Assembly: GCA_963677015.1 (NCBI GenBank)
Contig: OY781533.1
Location: 2,852,001 to 2,916,000, forward strand
DNA length: 64,000 nt
Source: G963556115 sp963677015
GTDB lineage: Bacteria > Planctomycetota > SZUA-567
Direction: 5' to 3'
Shown here: positions 18,013 through 26,692 of the stretch, piece after piece
Numbering within the stretch: the stretch's first letter is position 1
Layout: every line of letters starts with the position of its first letter
The notes under the pieces: generated by a model
Seen by the model: the letters and a program-made list of their open reading frames with translations, nothing else
Databases searched by the model: none
What the model was told of the DNA's origin: nothing
Position numbers and translations under genes: made by a program

Positions 18013-18810
18013 TTAGAACTTATTATCACCGTCTATCAGACCGCCGAGCGACCCGAGAATGCTACCCTCACCTCTACTCTTACCACCGGCCGCAGGAGCG
18101 GAAGCTATTATCCGGTCAGCCAGACGTGAGAACGGCAGACTCTGCAGCCAGACCGTGCCATAACCACTGAGCGTAGTCAGAAACAGCCCTTCACCGCCGA
18201 AAAACATCGACTTCAAGCCTCCGGCACGCTGAATATCATAATTTATATTACCGCAGAACGCCGCCAGACAGCCGGTATCAACCCGTATAGTCTCGCCCCG
18301 CAGCTCTTTCTTCACGACCGTTCCCCCGGCATGAAAGAAGACCATGCCGTCACCACTGAGTTTCTCCAGAATAAAACCGGTACCACCGAAGAAACCGGCT
18401 CCAAATGACTTGGTAAAGGCGATACTGATACTTGTACCCATCGCCGCGGCCAGAAACGCATCCTTCTGGCAGAAGAGCTCGCCACCGGACTCACCCAGAT
18501 TCACCGGAATGATCTTACCGGGATAGGGCGCAGCAAACGCCGCCCGCTTCTTCCCCTGTCCCTGATTGGTGAAGTGGGTCATAAAGATCCCCTCACCGCT
18601 GAGCATCCTCTTGCCGGCTCCGAAAAGTTTACCCATCAGCCCGGTATCGGTCTCACTGCCGTCACCCATACGCGCCTCGAAGATGATCCCATCCTCCATA
18701 TAGTTCATCGCGCCGGCTTCAGCTACCACCGTCTCTCCCGGATCAAGCTCAACCTCGACAATCTGCATATCATCGCCGATTATCTCATAATCAACCTCAT
18801 GCGCCCGCAT
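18013..18810 (-). CDS. AIM24 / TIGR00266 family protein
   Basis: A 265-residue protein of the AIM24 family, a beta-rich fold of poorly known function with bacterial members often near membrane-stress genes. Recognisable features are VEVELDPGETVVAEAGAMNYME near the start, GEGIFMTHFTNQG, a central FCQKDAFLAA strand, GTGFILEKLSGDGMVFFHAGGTV and the C-terminal GEGLFLTTLSGYGTVWLQSLPF. Length is normal. AGGAGGTGGAAT precedes the ATG. The Gly-rich C-terminal tail (GEGSILGSLGGLIDGD) is typical. It is monocistronic with a terminator about 225 bp downstream. Confidence 0.85.
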   Translation of the reverse strand: MRAHEVDYEIIGDDMQIVEVELDPGETVVAEAGAMNYMEDGIIFEARMGDGSETDTGLMGKLFGAGKRMLSGEGIFMTHFTNQGQGKKRAAFAAPYPGKIIPVNLGESGGELFCQKDAFLAAAMGTSISIAFTKSFGAGFFGGTGFILEKLSGDGMVFFHAGGTVVKKELRGETIRVDTGCLAAFCGNINYDIQRAGGLKSMFFGGEGLFLTTLSGYGTVWLQSLPFSRLADRIIASAPAAGGKSRGEGSILGSLGGLIDGDNKF

Positions 18811-19256
18811 ATTCCACCTCCTGCAATTTTACGGTAACCAGACAGCAAAAGCACCAGCAGAAAAATACCAAATTCCGCGCCCACACTTCAGCTTCACCAA
18901 CAGCCCGCAGTTCGCGCCGATAACAGTATCCAGATCCAGATCAGAATACCGGCAAAGATCCTAATACACTATACAATATTGAATAACTGCAGAATAACAA
19001 TACCCAGCGCCACCGATACTGCCTTCTGGTTTCCCCGAACCACCTGCCACCAAGTACCGGAAACAGCCGCGAAAACACCGCACCGTCAGCCACCGCCTTC
19101 ACAAATACGCGCCACCAGCCAATTATGGCAATACAGCATAAGGCTACTCAGTCCCGATTCTTCGCCGCCGACAGTACCTGCCTGCAGCAAGATTCAGAGC
19201 GCTCCACAAAACATTACCAGCCAACACGCACCCGCAAAGATCAGCCGCGAAAAATA
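18811..19256. other. Intergenic region, no feature recognised
   Basis: A 446-base stretch of moderate GC between the XRE regulator and AIM24 gene. Open frames here are short and without ribosome sites. I see no hairpin with a T-run. Confidence 0.4.
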
Positions 19257-19997
19257 TCAGGCAAGCTTCTTCTTCAGACGTGTCACCTTACCCTTCTCAC
19301 TGCGCAGCTCCTTCTTGAGAACGGTTATATCTTCTTCAAGCTCCATAACCTTCTCCTCAAGCAGCTTTATCACTGAGTCACTGTCCAGATCCGCACCGCC
19401 GGCAGGGATAACAGCCGGTAGATCCGCATAGGCACTGTCCTCCTCTTCGATCAGCCCGCCGGCCGCTTCTTTGAGTATTCCCCTGACAATACGGCCATAC
19501 TTATTTCTGGCACTCTTACCTTCATCTTTATTGGCGAGCACGGTTACCAGCGTATCCATATTATCCGGATCGGCAAAGAGTTCCTCGACCTCTTCCCAGA
19601 GAGCCTTGTCATCCTTGCACTTCAGAGTCATAGCCGCCGCCTGGAAGAACTTATTATTCTTTTTGCTCCGCCACTTCAGCGCCAGATCAATAAAAAACAC
19701 AAAGTTACGGTACCACTCACTATCCTCACGGAACTCACTGGTACAGTATTCAGCCAGGAACCTGCTGTCATGGCTCTTACCGGTGATCAGCCATTCACAG
19801 TCGGTTCCGAAGAATTCAGCCAGTTTCTGAATAAGGTCAATACCGATCTTCTTTCTTCCGCGTTCGATATCGCCCCAGTATCCAGTAGAGATTCCCAATT
19901 CCTGTGCACACTGTGTCTTCGAACCATGGATCTTACCAAACTTCAAATCCCTCAAATAGCCCAGTCGCCTTCCCATTTTCTCATTGGCATTCTTCAT
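19257..19997 (-). CDS. XRE-family regulator with C-terminal coiled coil
   Basis: A 246-residue DNA-binding protein. The N terminus carries a Cro/CI-type helix-turn-helix (CAQELGISTGYWGDIERGRKKIGIDLIQKLAEFFGTDCEWLITG). The middle is helical with aromatic patches (YRNFVFFIDLALKW), and the last 50 residues form a charged coiled coil (VIKLLEEKVMELEEDITVLKKEL) likely used for oligomerisation. I place the start at the ATG at 19997, after a GAGGG-like site, which removes a 20-residue hydrophobic extension. It could be the repressor of the neighbouring prophage or an unrelated host regulator; there is no peptidase motif of the S24 type. Confidence 0.75.
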   Translation of the reverse strand: MKNANEKMGRRLGYLRDLKFGKIHGSKTQCAQELGISTGYWGDIERGRKKIGIDLIQKLAEFFGTDCEWLITGKSHDSRFLAEYCTSEFREDSEWYRNFVFFIDLALKWRSKKNNKFFQAAAMTLKCKDDKALWEEVEELFADPDNMDTLVTVLANKDEGKSARNKYGRIVRGILKEAAGGLIEEEDSAYADLPAVIPAGGADLDSDSVIKLLEEKVMELEEDITVLKKELRSEKGKVTRLKKKLA

Positions 19998-20403
19998 AAT
20001 AACCCTCAACTTAAATATCAAAATTACCCAACATAAATAACAGTACAAACAAATCATCGCCGATCCGGCTTAAATTCAATTATACATAAACATTTTTTTT
20101 TTACAAACAAGTTTACCCAAAACAGTATCAAATAAAATAACAGCAAAAAAAACACCTATATAGCTTCTTCCGTTCAACATTCCCAAACCAGCCGGAACAC
20201 GGAAGATACGCCAAAACCGCTATTTTACGCCTCAAACAGCATAATATTCATATAATACACAATACTACACAAAACACCAGATACAATTTTTATTTTATAG
20301 CATAAAAAAAAGCCCCGCCAGCGGCGGGACCTGAATTCACTTTTTATACACCGAAAGACAGCTGCAGTTCAGTAATACAACCTGGGTGAAGACATACTCC
20401 GGG
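19998..20403. other. AT-rich intergenic region
   Basis: Very AT-rich between the XRE gene and KDPG aldolase. It holds the KDPG aldolase terminator (20304-20328) and presumably the XRE promoter; no gene is visible. Confidence 0.5.
20304..20328 (-). terminator. Terminator of KDPG aldolase gene
   Basis: CCCGCC and GGCGGG (20314-20328, 3-base loop) on the minus strand are followed by an eight-T run, 75 bases after the stop codon. Confidence 0.8.
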
Positions 20404-21042
20404 CTACACACCCATTTCAGCAGCAATTCTGTCTTTGGCCAACTTGGAAAGACGGGTAACCTCGGCAAAGTTGCCTTCAGCAATCAACTTTGGAGCCACC
20501 ATCCAGCTGCCGCCACAAGCTATAACATTAGGACATGACAGGTATTCGATAAAGTTGTCACTGTTCAAACCGCCGGTAGGCATAAAGTTCACCATAGGAT
20601 AGACGGTGTTGAAAGTCTTGAGCATCGGCACACCGCCGGCGATTGAAGCCGGAAAGAATTTGAGAGTTGTAAGCCCGAAGTTCATTGCCTGCTCCACCTC
20701 AGCCGGTGAGATCACTCCTGGAATAATCGGAAAACCGCGCTCGATAGCCGCCTGAGTAATCTTAGGGTTGAAGCCGGGAGAGACCATAAAGGTTGAACCG
20801 GCATCAGCCGCCGCTGCAAGCTGATCAAGCGTCAGCACAGTTCCAGCTCCGAGAATAATATTCGGAAATTCCTTTGAAATAGTAGAGATACACTCCGCCG
20901 CCGCCGCGGTTCTGAAGGTAATCTCCATAACATTAATGCCGCCAGCCATCAGCGCTTCCGCCAGTGGCATAGCATCCTTGGCATTGTCAAGTTTTACAAC
21001 CGGTACTATCATTTCTTTCTTAATCTGTTCGATCATATCCAT
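20404..21042 (-). CDS. eda: KDPG/KHG aldolase
   Basis: A 212-residue class I aldolase that cleaves 2-keto-3-deoxy-6-phosphogluconate to pyruvate and glyceraldehyde 3-phosphate (Entner-Doudoroff and uronate pathways). The catalytic residues are visible: E40 in VMEITFRT, R44 and Schiff-base lysine K128 in LKFFPA. Other family motifs are GAGTVL, SPGFNP, PGVISPAE and MPTGG. The ATG at 21042 follows AAGGAG at nine bases; the longer frame to 21135 has no site. It is a single-gene unit. No dehydratase or kinase neighbour is present, so the substrate is inferred from the family. Confidence 0.92.
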   Translation of the reverse strand: MDMIEQIKKEMIVPVVKLDNAKDAMPLAEALMAGGINVMEITFRTAAAAECISTISKEFPNIILGAGTVLTLDQLAAAADAGSTFMVSPGFNPKITQAAIERGFPIIPGVISPAEVEQAMNFGLTTLKFFPASIAGGVPMLKTFNTVYPMVNFMPTGGLNSDNFIEYLSCPNVIACGGSWMVAPKLIAEGNFAEVTRLSKLAKDRIAAEMGV

Positions 21043-21537
21043 ACTCTTATGCTCCTTCTCTAGGGGGTTAATAGTTTCACTATATGGTACTGGTATATTA
21101 TATCGTAAAACAGCATAAAGAAAATACCTTTCCACTTATTATTCATTGAAAAGTGAAAAAACCTTGCATAGCCATAAGTTACATTAAAATCAGCCCCAAA
21201 TTACCTGAACCCGCCATACTATTCAAAAACGCCGGATAACCGTATAATCACCCAGCTTTAGAATATTGGAGCAGGATGACGAGTATTACTGACTTTACGA
21301 CCTTCAGCAGCCACACATACATTAACAGTCAGATACATATACATATATATAGAATTTAACAAAACTCAAGCCGCCACATGACCGGCGGAGCCTCCGCCTG
21401 ATTAATTCGAGCTGCCACACCCAAGCCCTGAAAATTCGGAATAACCCTCAATAAATTAAGCAAAACACACCCGAAAACCCTTTCACCCCGCTCACGATCT
21501 TCTAAAATAAGCGTTCAAAGCTCCGGCAGCAATTTTT
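21043..21537. other. Intergenic region, no feature recognised
   Basis: These 495 bases lie between KDPG aldolase and GmhB on the same strand. A short ATACAT-rich tract occurs near 21330-21352. No gene or strong terminator was seen. Confidence 0.4.
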
Positions 21538-22092
21538 CTAACAGGTTTCCAGAATCCAGTCCACCGCCTCCAGCAGATTCGCACAGACATAATCCGGCAC
21601 CGTTTCAGTCTCCGCCAGCACCACCTCCGAACCATGCCCGGTACGCACCAGCACCCCGCGGCCTCCGGCATTCTGACCAAACTCAACATCTATAAGCTTA
21701 TCCCCGACTACTATTATATCTTTAAGCCCGAAGCCAAGCTCCGCCGCCGCCCGTTCCAGTAATTCTGTCTTGGGCTTACGGCAGCTGCAGTCATCTGCAT
21801 TTGTATGCGGACAGAAATAAAACTGCGCAATCTCAATTCCTTCCTCCGCCAGCAGATCCGCAATACGCTGATTCACCGCCTGCATATCAGCGGTTTTATA
21901 ATACCCTCGACCGATTCCCGACTGATTGGTGACGACAAATACACCGTATCCCGCCGCCTCCAGTTTCCTCAGTGCCGGTATCACCTCAGGATAGATCTCC
22001 ACATCATCCGGATTGGAAAGATAACAGACCTCAACATTGATCGTGCCGTCGCGATCCAGACAGATGTATTTTTTATTTTCCTTTTTATTCAC
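21538..22092 (-). CDS. gmhB: D-glycero-D-manno-heptose 1,7-bisphosphate 7-phosphatase
   Basis: A 184-residue HAD phosphatase of the ADP-heptose pathway for LPS inner core. Motif 1 is LDRDGT (D13, D15), motif 2 is VVTNQSGIGRG, and the late motif is VVGDKLIDVEFG. The GmhB zinc ligands C94-x-H96 and C102-x-C104 are all present, followed by RKP. The start is a GTG at 22092 after GAGG. The product points to a Gram-negative envelope. It stands alone, without gmhA or hldE in the window. A related histidinol phosphatase is the main alternative. Confidence 0.9.
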   Translation of the reverse strand: MNKKENKKYICLDRDGTINVEVCYLSNPDDVEIYPEVIPALRKLEAAGYGVFVVTNQSGIGRGYYKTADMQAVNQRIADLLAEEGIEIAQFYFCPHTNADDCSCRKPKTELLERAAAELGFGLKDIIVVGDKLIDVEFGQNAGGRGVLVRTGHGSEVVLAETETVPDYVCANLLEAVDWILETC

Positions 22093-22253
22093 GCATTTTT
22101 CCTCTTTATAAACCTGAAAAAACTTTCCATAATCTTCCTTACAACTTTTATCGTACAGATAACAACCTATATATCAACACTTAAAATAAATCAATAATTT
22201 ATCGTAAAAAACAGGCAAAAAATCAATTTTAATAGAAGGAGATTTTATACCCA

Positions 22254-22370
22254 TTGACATTAAATAGTGAAGAAAGAAATTATTATCCCAACTAATAATC
22301 TTCCTTCACTCCTTTTCCCCATCGGTGAAAGACTCTTCCCCCAACTCGAGTCTTTCACCTTTATATTTTA
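22254..22370 (+). ncRNA. Candidate structured small RNA 1 with terminator
   Basis: Two hairpins lie in a row in a gene-free region. The first pairs 22266-22285 with 22293-22310 around a TCCCAAC loop. The second is a perfect 12-bp stem (22324-22335 with 22348-22359) around a C-rich loop, followed by TTTATATTTT. The linker contains ACTCCTTTTCCCC, complementary to ribosome-site sequence. No coding gene on this strand lies upstream that could use the terminator. The exact 5' end is unknown; a weak TATACC lies at 22247. This may be a short trans-acting RNA. Confidence 0.45.
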
Positions 22371-22599
22371 GAGACACCTGATACCAGCTGAGAAATTAAT
22401 AACCTTTACCGGCGTAATAATTTTTTTCTCAAAAAAAATTTAATTTCCGAAGGGAATGAAAAACACACAGACATAAAGTAGTGTAAGAAACAGAAGAAAC
22501 ATCAACCATTTTGATTCTCCTTTATCATCCTGGTTTTAGTAATAAATTTTTTCCCAAATAACAGCAGTAGAAGCAAGAAACAAAAACAAATAAGTACCC

Positions 22600-22700
22600 A
22601 CAAAAGGCGCCACAACGCCTTTTAAACAACCAGGGGATATCCCACAATATGTCCCCACTTCTCAGACCGTTCCTGCCTCCCCCAGGGACGGTCATTTTTA
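22600..22700 (+). ncRNA. Candidate structured small RNA 2 with terminator
   Basis: Three consecutive hairpins are seen: AAAAGGCG/CGCCTTTT (22602-22623), GGGGATA/TATGTCCCC around a TCCCACAA loop (22633-22656), and an 11-bp stem GACCGTTCCTG/CAGGGACGGTC around a CCTCCCC loop (22665-22693), followed by ATTTTTAT. No plus-strand gene lies upstream. C-rich loops of this sort can pair with Shine-Dalgarno sequences in known bacterial sRNAs, but a hsp20 terminator nearby also has a TCCCC loop, so the composition alone is weak evidence. Confidence 0.45.
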
Positions 22701-22925
22701 TGCCCTGACCACAGCTACTAGCACATTAATTTCTGGCATAACGACCTGTTTCAAACCCCACTTTGTCAAAATTCCTTTGCAAAATGACATACCGACACAA
22801 TATCACAGCCTCACCCTACACACCAACCGAACATTTGCACCAGCAAAATACCAAAATTATAAACACTTTTATTTAAAGCAGTTACATAAATTATCAAAAA
22901 TTATTTCACCCTTAAAAATTAAAAC

Positions 22926-22940
22926 TGGCACACTTGTTGT
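22926..22940 (+). promoter_or_regulatory. Sigma-54-like -24/-12 promoter of the hsp20 operon
   Basis: TGGCACACTTGTTGT has the GG of a -24 element and TTGT at -12 with the canonical ten bases between GG and the -12 dinucleotide. It departs from consensus (TTGC) only in the last base. It is 62 bases before the hsp20 ATG. A near-identical element faces the ytf operon (50674-50688). Confidence 0.5.
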
Positions 22941-23002
22941 CTATCAGAAGGTGTAATTTGATTTAAACCTGATCAACTATAACAGATATGGAGGTACACA
23001 CT

Positions 23003-23368
23003 ATGTATACTAACAGACTAGACAATATTTTTGAGAGTTTTTTTGGCGACACATTCTTCAAGAGACCATATGGACGCAGAGCCCAGAGGATTCCGGAGGT
23101 CAATGTTTACCAGAGCGAAAACGGCTATGAACTTGAGATGAAGACGCCGGGACTTGAGAAGGGCGATGTTGATATCGCAGTTGAGGAGAATACCCTGCGT
23201 ATCACCAGCAACTACTCTGACACCGAAGGCTTCAAACGTGAGTTTGAGCTTCCTGAAGACTCCGACCAGTCTCAGATCGCAGCAGAGCTCAAGGATGGAA
23301 TAATTCACATTCTTATTCCGAAGATTCCTACTCCCGAGCCACGCAAGATTGAGCTCCGAAGTGCCTGA
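23003..23368 (+). CDS. Small heat-shock protein, Hsp20 family (copy 1)
   Basis: A 121-residue alpha-crystallin-domain holdase. A short N-terminal arm (NRLDNIFESFFGDTFF) is followed by PEVNVYQSENGYELEMKTPGL, the conserved loop and the C-terminal GIIHILIPK strand with a PEPRKIEL tail (I-x-I/L-type anchor). An upstream ATG at 22988 overlaps the GGAGG that serves the ATG at 23003, so the latter is the start. It is the first gene of a two-gene operon with a sigma-54-like promoter. Confidence 0.92.
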   Translation: MYTNRLDNIFESFFGDTFFKRPYGRRAQRIPEVNVYQSENGYELEMKTPGLEKGDVDIAVEENTLRITSNYSDTEGFKREFELPEDSDQSQIAAELKDGIIHILIPKIPTPEPRKIELRSA

Positions 23369-23442
23369 GCCGCTGGCTGCAAGCCCGCTACCCTGGAAAT
23401 ATTTGAAAGTACAGTGAAATAAAAAAATAAGGAGATACTACC

Positions 23443-23844
23443 ATGACTAATGATGTTGCTTTAGAAGAAAAGAAGGATACAGAGATTCAGAAACAGACTG
23501 CAGAGCCGGAAGCTCTACCAAAACTGGTATACGGCACCCATATTACCGAGAACGACAAGAGTGTAGAGATCGTTACCGAGGTTGCCGGTTACAACAAGGA
23601 CAATCTGGAGATTACCGTTGAAGCGCAGGAATTGCGTATTTCCAGCAAGAAAGAGGATAAAGAAGAGCAGCATAAGGCCCTCCGCCGCGAATTCAACGAC
23701 GAGAACTATTACCGGGTATTCCGACTATCCGACAAGATTGATGTTGAACAGATCTCCGCCGAGGTGAAGAACGGCGTACTCAAGATCGTTCTGCCGAAGA
23801 TCGAACACGCCCAGAAACGCCAGATTGAGGTAAAGTCGCTCTAA
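23443..23844 (+). CDS. Small heat-shock protein, Hsp20 family (copy 2)
   Basis: A 133-residue paralogue 74 bp downstream of the first, with AAGGAGATA before its ATG. The N-terminal arm is charged (EEKKDTEIQKQTAEPEALPK) and lacks the aromatic residues of copy 1. The crystallin domain has EIVTEVAGYNKDNLEI and FRLSDKIDVEQISAEVKNGVLKI, followed by a KRQIEVKSL tail. Paired sHsps often form hetero-oligomers of differing client affinity (as IbpA/IbpB in E. coli). The operon ends in a strong terminator. Confidence 0.92.
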   Translation: MTNDVALEEKKDTEIQKQTAEPEALPKLVYGTHITENDKSVEIVTEVAGYNKDNLEITVEAQELRISSKKEDKEEQHKALRREFNDENYYRVFRLSDKIDVEQISAEVKNGVLKIVLPKIEHAQKRQIEVKSL

Positions 23845-23903
23845 ACCGGACTTTACCACCTGCTCTCCTAAACAGCACAAAAGCTGAATACATATACGCA
23901 ATG

Positions 23904-23928
23904 AAAGACCGTGTCCCCCACGGTCTTT
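23904..23928 (+). terminator. Terminator of hsp20 operon
   Basis: A perfect 10-bp stem AAAGACCGTG/CACGGTCTTT with a TCCCC loop is followed by TGTTATTTTAT. Confidence 0.9.
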
Positions 23929-24033
23929 TGTTATTTTATATTTATCTATGCCGAAGCAACCACCAGCTGCGCACAAACATAACAAAAACACAGCCCACAA
24001 AAACCCCGGCATAAATAAATATGTTACCATCTT

Positions 24034-25128
24034 TCACTGGAAAACTCCGCTGGCACGCTGCATCTGCTCCAGCCGTTTCTGCTGCTCACGGCTGCCGCTG
24101 CGCAACAGCTGTATCACCTCATCCGCCAGATTACGCCCGCCCGCAGCGCCCTGACGATGCTTGAGCACATATTCAAGCGGTGTCAGTCCAGCCGCATTAC
24201 GGATATTGACATTGGCCTTACTCGCCAGCAGTTCTCCGATTACACTGAGCGGATAAAACCCATACTCTTCCCGGTAGTCCGCCGTCGCCATCCTGACCGC
24301 CAGATGCAGCGCCGTATTCCCATCCCAGTCGATAGCATTGACATCACACCCGCTGGCAAGCAGATAAAAGACGATCAGCGAGGTGCTCCGATCCGGCACA
24401 TTGGCCGCCGCCAGCTGGAGTACAGTCCGCCCTCCGTCATAGCGCCCCGCCAGATACGCTCCGGAATCGACCAGATAACGCACCCCGGCATAATTATTCA
24501 CCGAGATGGCAGCGCAGAGCGGCGAGGTCGTGCCCCCGGCGTATTCCGCATTGATATTCGCGCCGAGCTTGCAGAACTTATCCATTATTTGAACATTGGA
24601 ATTCCCCGCCGCCCGGAGCAGAAGATCATCGAGCATCGCACAGTACAGATTACTCACCACCTCAGAATTCGGATTACGCGCGGCACAGGCAAGAAGCGCA
24701 TAAGCCGGATAGACATGCTCCGGCAGCTGCAGCTCTTCAAGCATCCGTATGACCTTATAACTTGCGTTATAACTCAGAGCATAATACAGCGGTGTTTCCA
24801 GAAGAAAATCCGGTCGCAGACCATCTTCACCGACCTTCTCCGTTTTCACCTCCGCCCCGGCAGCCACCAGCAATTGAATGATACGCGGATCCGCGCTGTA
24901 CCTGGCCGCTACCTTGATAGGCGTCAGCCCCTGCTCATCCGGACTGCTGACATTACCGCCCGAATCAAGCAGCTGATTGAGCCGTATAATCTCTTCATAA
25001 CCGTCACCACGCACCAGATCAGGTATCTCCAACTCATCGCGCTCAACCTTGATCTCTTTAGCCTGCCCCGAAACACCTGCAACCCAACATAAACCCAACA
25101 CCACCAGCACACCTGAGAAAATATTCAC
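24034..25128 (-). CDS. Secreted ankyrin-repeat protein
   Basis: A 364-residue protein starting at a GTG (25128) directly after GGAGGAGTGAAG; the longer open frame lacks a ribosome site. The start gives a clear signal peptide (NIFSGVLVVLGLCWVAGVSG then QA). The mature part is built of ankyrin repeats: GLTPIKVAARYSADPRIIQLLVAAGAEV, ETPLYYALSYNASYKVIRML, a degenerate pair, SPLCAAISVNNYAGVRYLVDSGA, RTVLQLAAANVP, WDGNTALHLAVRM and NAAGLTPLEYVLKHRQG. The C terminus is a charged helix (REQQKRLEQMQ). It likely mediates protein-protein contacts in the periplasm; no enzymatic domain is seen. Confidence 0.85.
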   Translation of the reverse strand: MNIFSGVLVVLGLCWVAGVSGQAKEIKVERDELEIPDLVRGDGYEEIIRLNQLLDSGGNVSSPDEQGLTPIKVAARYSADPRIIQLLVAAGAEVKTEKVGEDGLRPDFLLETPLYYALSYNASYKVIRMLEELQLPEHVYPAYALLACAARNPNSEVVSNLYCAMLDDLLLRAAGNSNVQIMDKFCKLGANINAEYAGGTTSPLCAAISVNNYAGVRYLVDSGAYLAGRYDGGRTVLQLAAANVPDRSTSLIVFYLLASGCDVNAIDWDGNTALHLAVRMATADYREEYGFYPLSVIGELLASKANVNIRNAAGLTPLEYVLKHRQGAAGGRNLADEVIQLLRSGSREQQKRLEQMQRASGVFQ

Positions 25129-25676
25129 CTTCACTCCTCCAACACAACAGTAACAAGAAACCTGTTCAGAAATCGCACTTTCCCCAAAAAACACGTTTCT
25201 GCAACCCCAACTACAGTGCAGATAAATAGTTATAGGCATTTTATCGGACTCAAGCCCCATTTTTATCGGACACTGTATACTACCTACTTACAATCAGAGT
25301 TGATTTCCTTTCATTTATTTTATTTTTTTTTATCTGCAACCACACTTCCGGGACCCGCCCAGAGCTGCCAGCCAGCCACAAACGCCCTTCCTCCCGACAA
25401 CATCATCCTGTAAACGCCGCAAATAAGAGCAGTTACCATAATTACAGCCTTCCCCTGCCAGCGCTGATACCGGCAATTACCCGGGCACAGCAAAATTTAG
25501 AAACCAGATAAATTCCCCGCCCCGATAGAAAAAAAAAACACCAACATACCGAAAAACAAATATTCCGAATATCACCCGCTCCCGACTGCTCAATAATTGA
25601 CAACATATTCATTATCCGTATCATATACTCTTCCATTAATCATACACAACTGTAACTTCAGCTTAAAGGCGACCAG
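25129..25676. other. Intergenic region between ankyrin and Sel1 genes
   Basis: Divergent region of 548 bases. It carries the promoter of the first Sel1 gene at 25597-25624 and presumably that of the ankyrin gene. No additional gene is seen. Confidence 0.5.
25597..25624 (+). promoter_or_regulatory. Candidate sigma-70 promoter of Sel1 gene 1
   Basis: TTGACA (25597-25602), 16-base spacer, TATCAT (25619-25624); the ATG is 53 bases further on. Confidence 0.55.
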
Positions 25677-26525
25677 ATGCCCAAAAAATCACCGGCTAAA
25701 ATTATCGTTATCACTCTCAGCGTCCTCCTGCTCCTCTCAGCCCTGATATATCTGATAAAAGTCAAATCTTACGCCCCCTACGTCCGCAGATCCGAGTATG
25801 GACTCCTTAGAAATGACAATCAGATAAGCCCCGCAGAATACGCGGAACTGGCACAAACTCACAACCCTGCCGCTGACAGCCGCATACCTGAAGCCGCGGT
25901 AGAAATCATGGAAGAAGCCGAACGCGGTGACGCCGAAGCCCAATTTACTGTCGGCAAAACTCTACTGGAAGCCGGTTCATACACCTCGGCAGAAAAATTC
26001 CTCACCCTCTCCGCCGAACAAGGTAATGCCGCAGCACAAAATTTACTTGGTGATATGTATGCAAAAGGAACCGGAGGAGAGCAGAATTTTAATAAGGCGT
26101 TTAAATGGTATCGTCTGGCGGCTAAACAGGGAAATATCGAAGCTCAATCAGCCTTAGGAATATTGTTCTATTTGTACAAAATAGGAAGAACCAATAATAC
26201 CGATGTGGAACAACTTGATCAAAAAGAAATATATAACTGGCTGCTGAAAGCGGCAGAAAAAGGAAATTCTCCAGCAGAAGCGACACTAGGAATAATCTAT
26301 TTTAAAGGGTATTTAAAAAAACCGGATTATCAGCTTGCTCTCAAATGGTTTGAAAAAGCCGCAAAACAAAACAACCCTGATGCTCAAATCTTTCTTGGAG
26401 CAATGTATGAGTATGGTGTCGCTGTCCCCATAGACCTCCAAAAGGCAAAAGAGCTATATATGAAAGCCGCAGCTCAAGGCTGTAGTTCAGCTATCAACCA
26501 ACTCAAAACAGATAAATTCAAATAA
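25677..26525 (+). CDS. Sel1-like repeat protein (copy 1)
   Basis: A 282-residue protein with one N-terminal membrane anchor (about 8-27, IIVITLSVLLLLSALIYLI) and a periplasmic part of Sel1-like repeats, a helical TPR-like solenoid for protein contacts. Repeats follow the A-x-x-x-L-G-x-x-Y-x-x-G pattern, for example AAAQNLLGDMYAKGTGGEQNFNKA and PDAQIFLGAMYEYGVAVPIDLQKA. It is 108 residues (three 36-residue repeats) shorter than copies 2 and 3. An AAAGG-like site precedes ATG 25677. About 230 bp of its 5' half are identical to copy 3. Confidence 0.88.
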   Translation: MPKKSPAKIIVITLSVLLLLSALIYLIKVKSYAPYVRRSEYGLLRNDNQISPAEYAELAQTHNPAADSRIPEAAVEIMEEAERGDAEAQFTVGKTLLEAGSYTSAEKFLTLSAEQGNAAAQNLLGDMYAKGTGGEQNFNKAFKWYRLAAKQGNIEAQSALGILFYLYKIGRTNNTDVEQLDQKEIYNWLLKAAEKGNSPAEATLGIIYFKGYLKKPDYQLALKWFEKAAKQNNPDAQIFLGAMYEYGVAVPIDLQKAKELYMKAAAQGCSSAINQLKTDKFK

Positions 26526-26692
26526 CCTCATATACTACTATAATTAGAACAAAACCTTAAAATTGCACAATACCTGACCCTACCTACCACAGCAATTCAC
26601 CAACCCAATAGTTGACACCACCAGTATTATATGTACTATATAAATTATTATTAATCTTACAAATTACCCCAGCTCATAGTAAAGACTGCCAG
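26526..26692 (+). repeat. Intergenic repeat with promoter, copy A
   Basis: This spacer is nearly identical to 27866-28032, differing at only a few positions. Each copy carries TTGACA (26612-26617 here), a 16-base spacer and TACTAT (26634-26639), then the start of the next Sel1 gene. The duplication therefore copied gene plus promoter. Confidence 0.85.

Noticed and set aside
24157..25092. 311-codon plus-strand frame opposite the ankyrin gene
   Set aside because: Shadow frame without a ribosome site; the sense strand has clear ankyrin repeats and a signal peptide.
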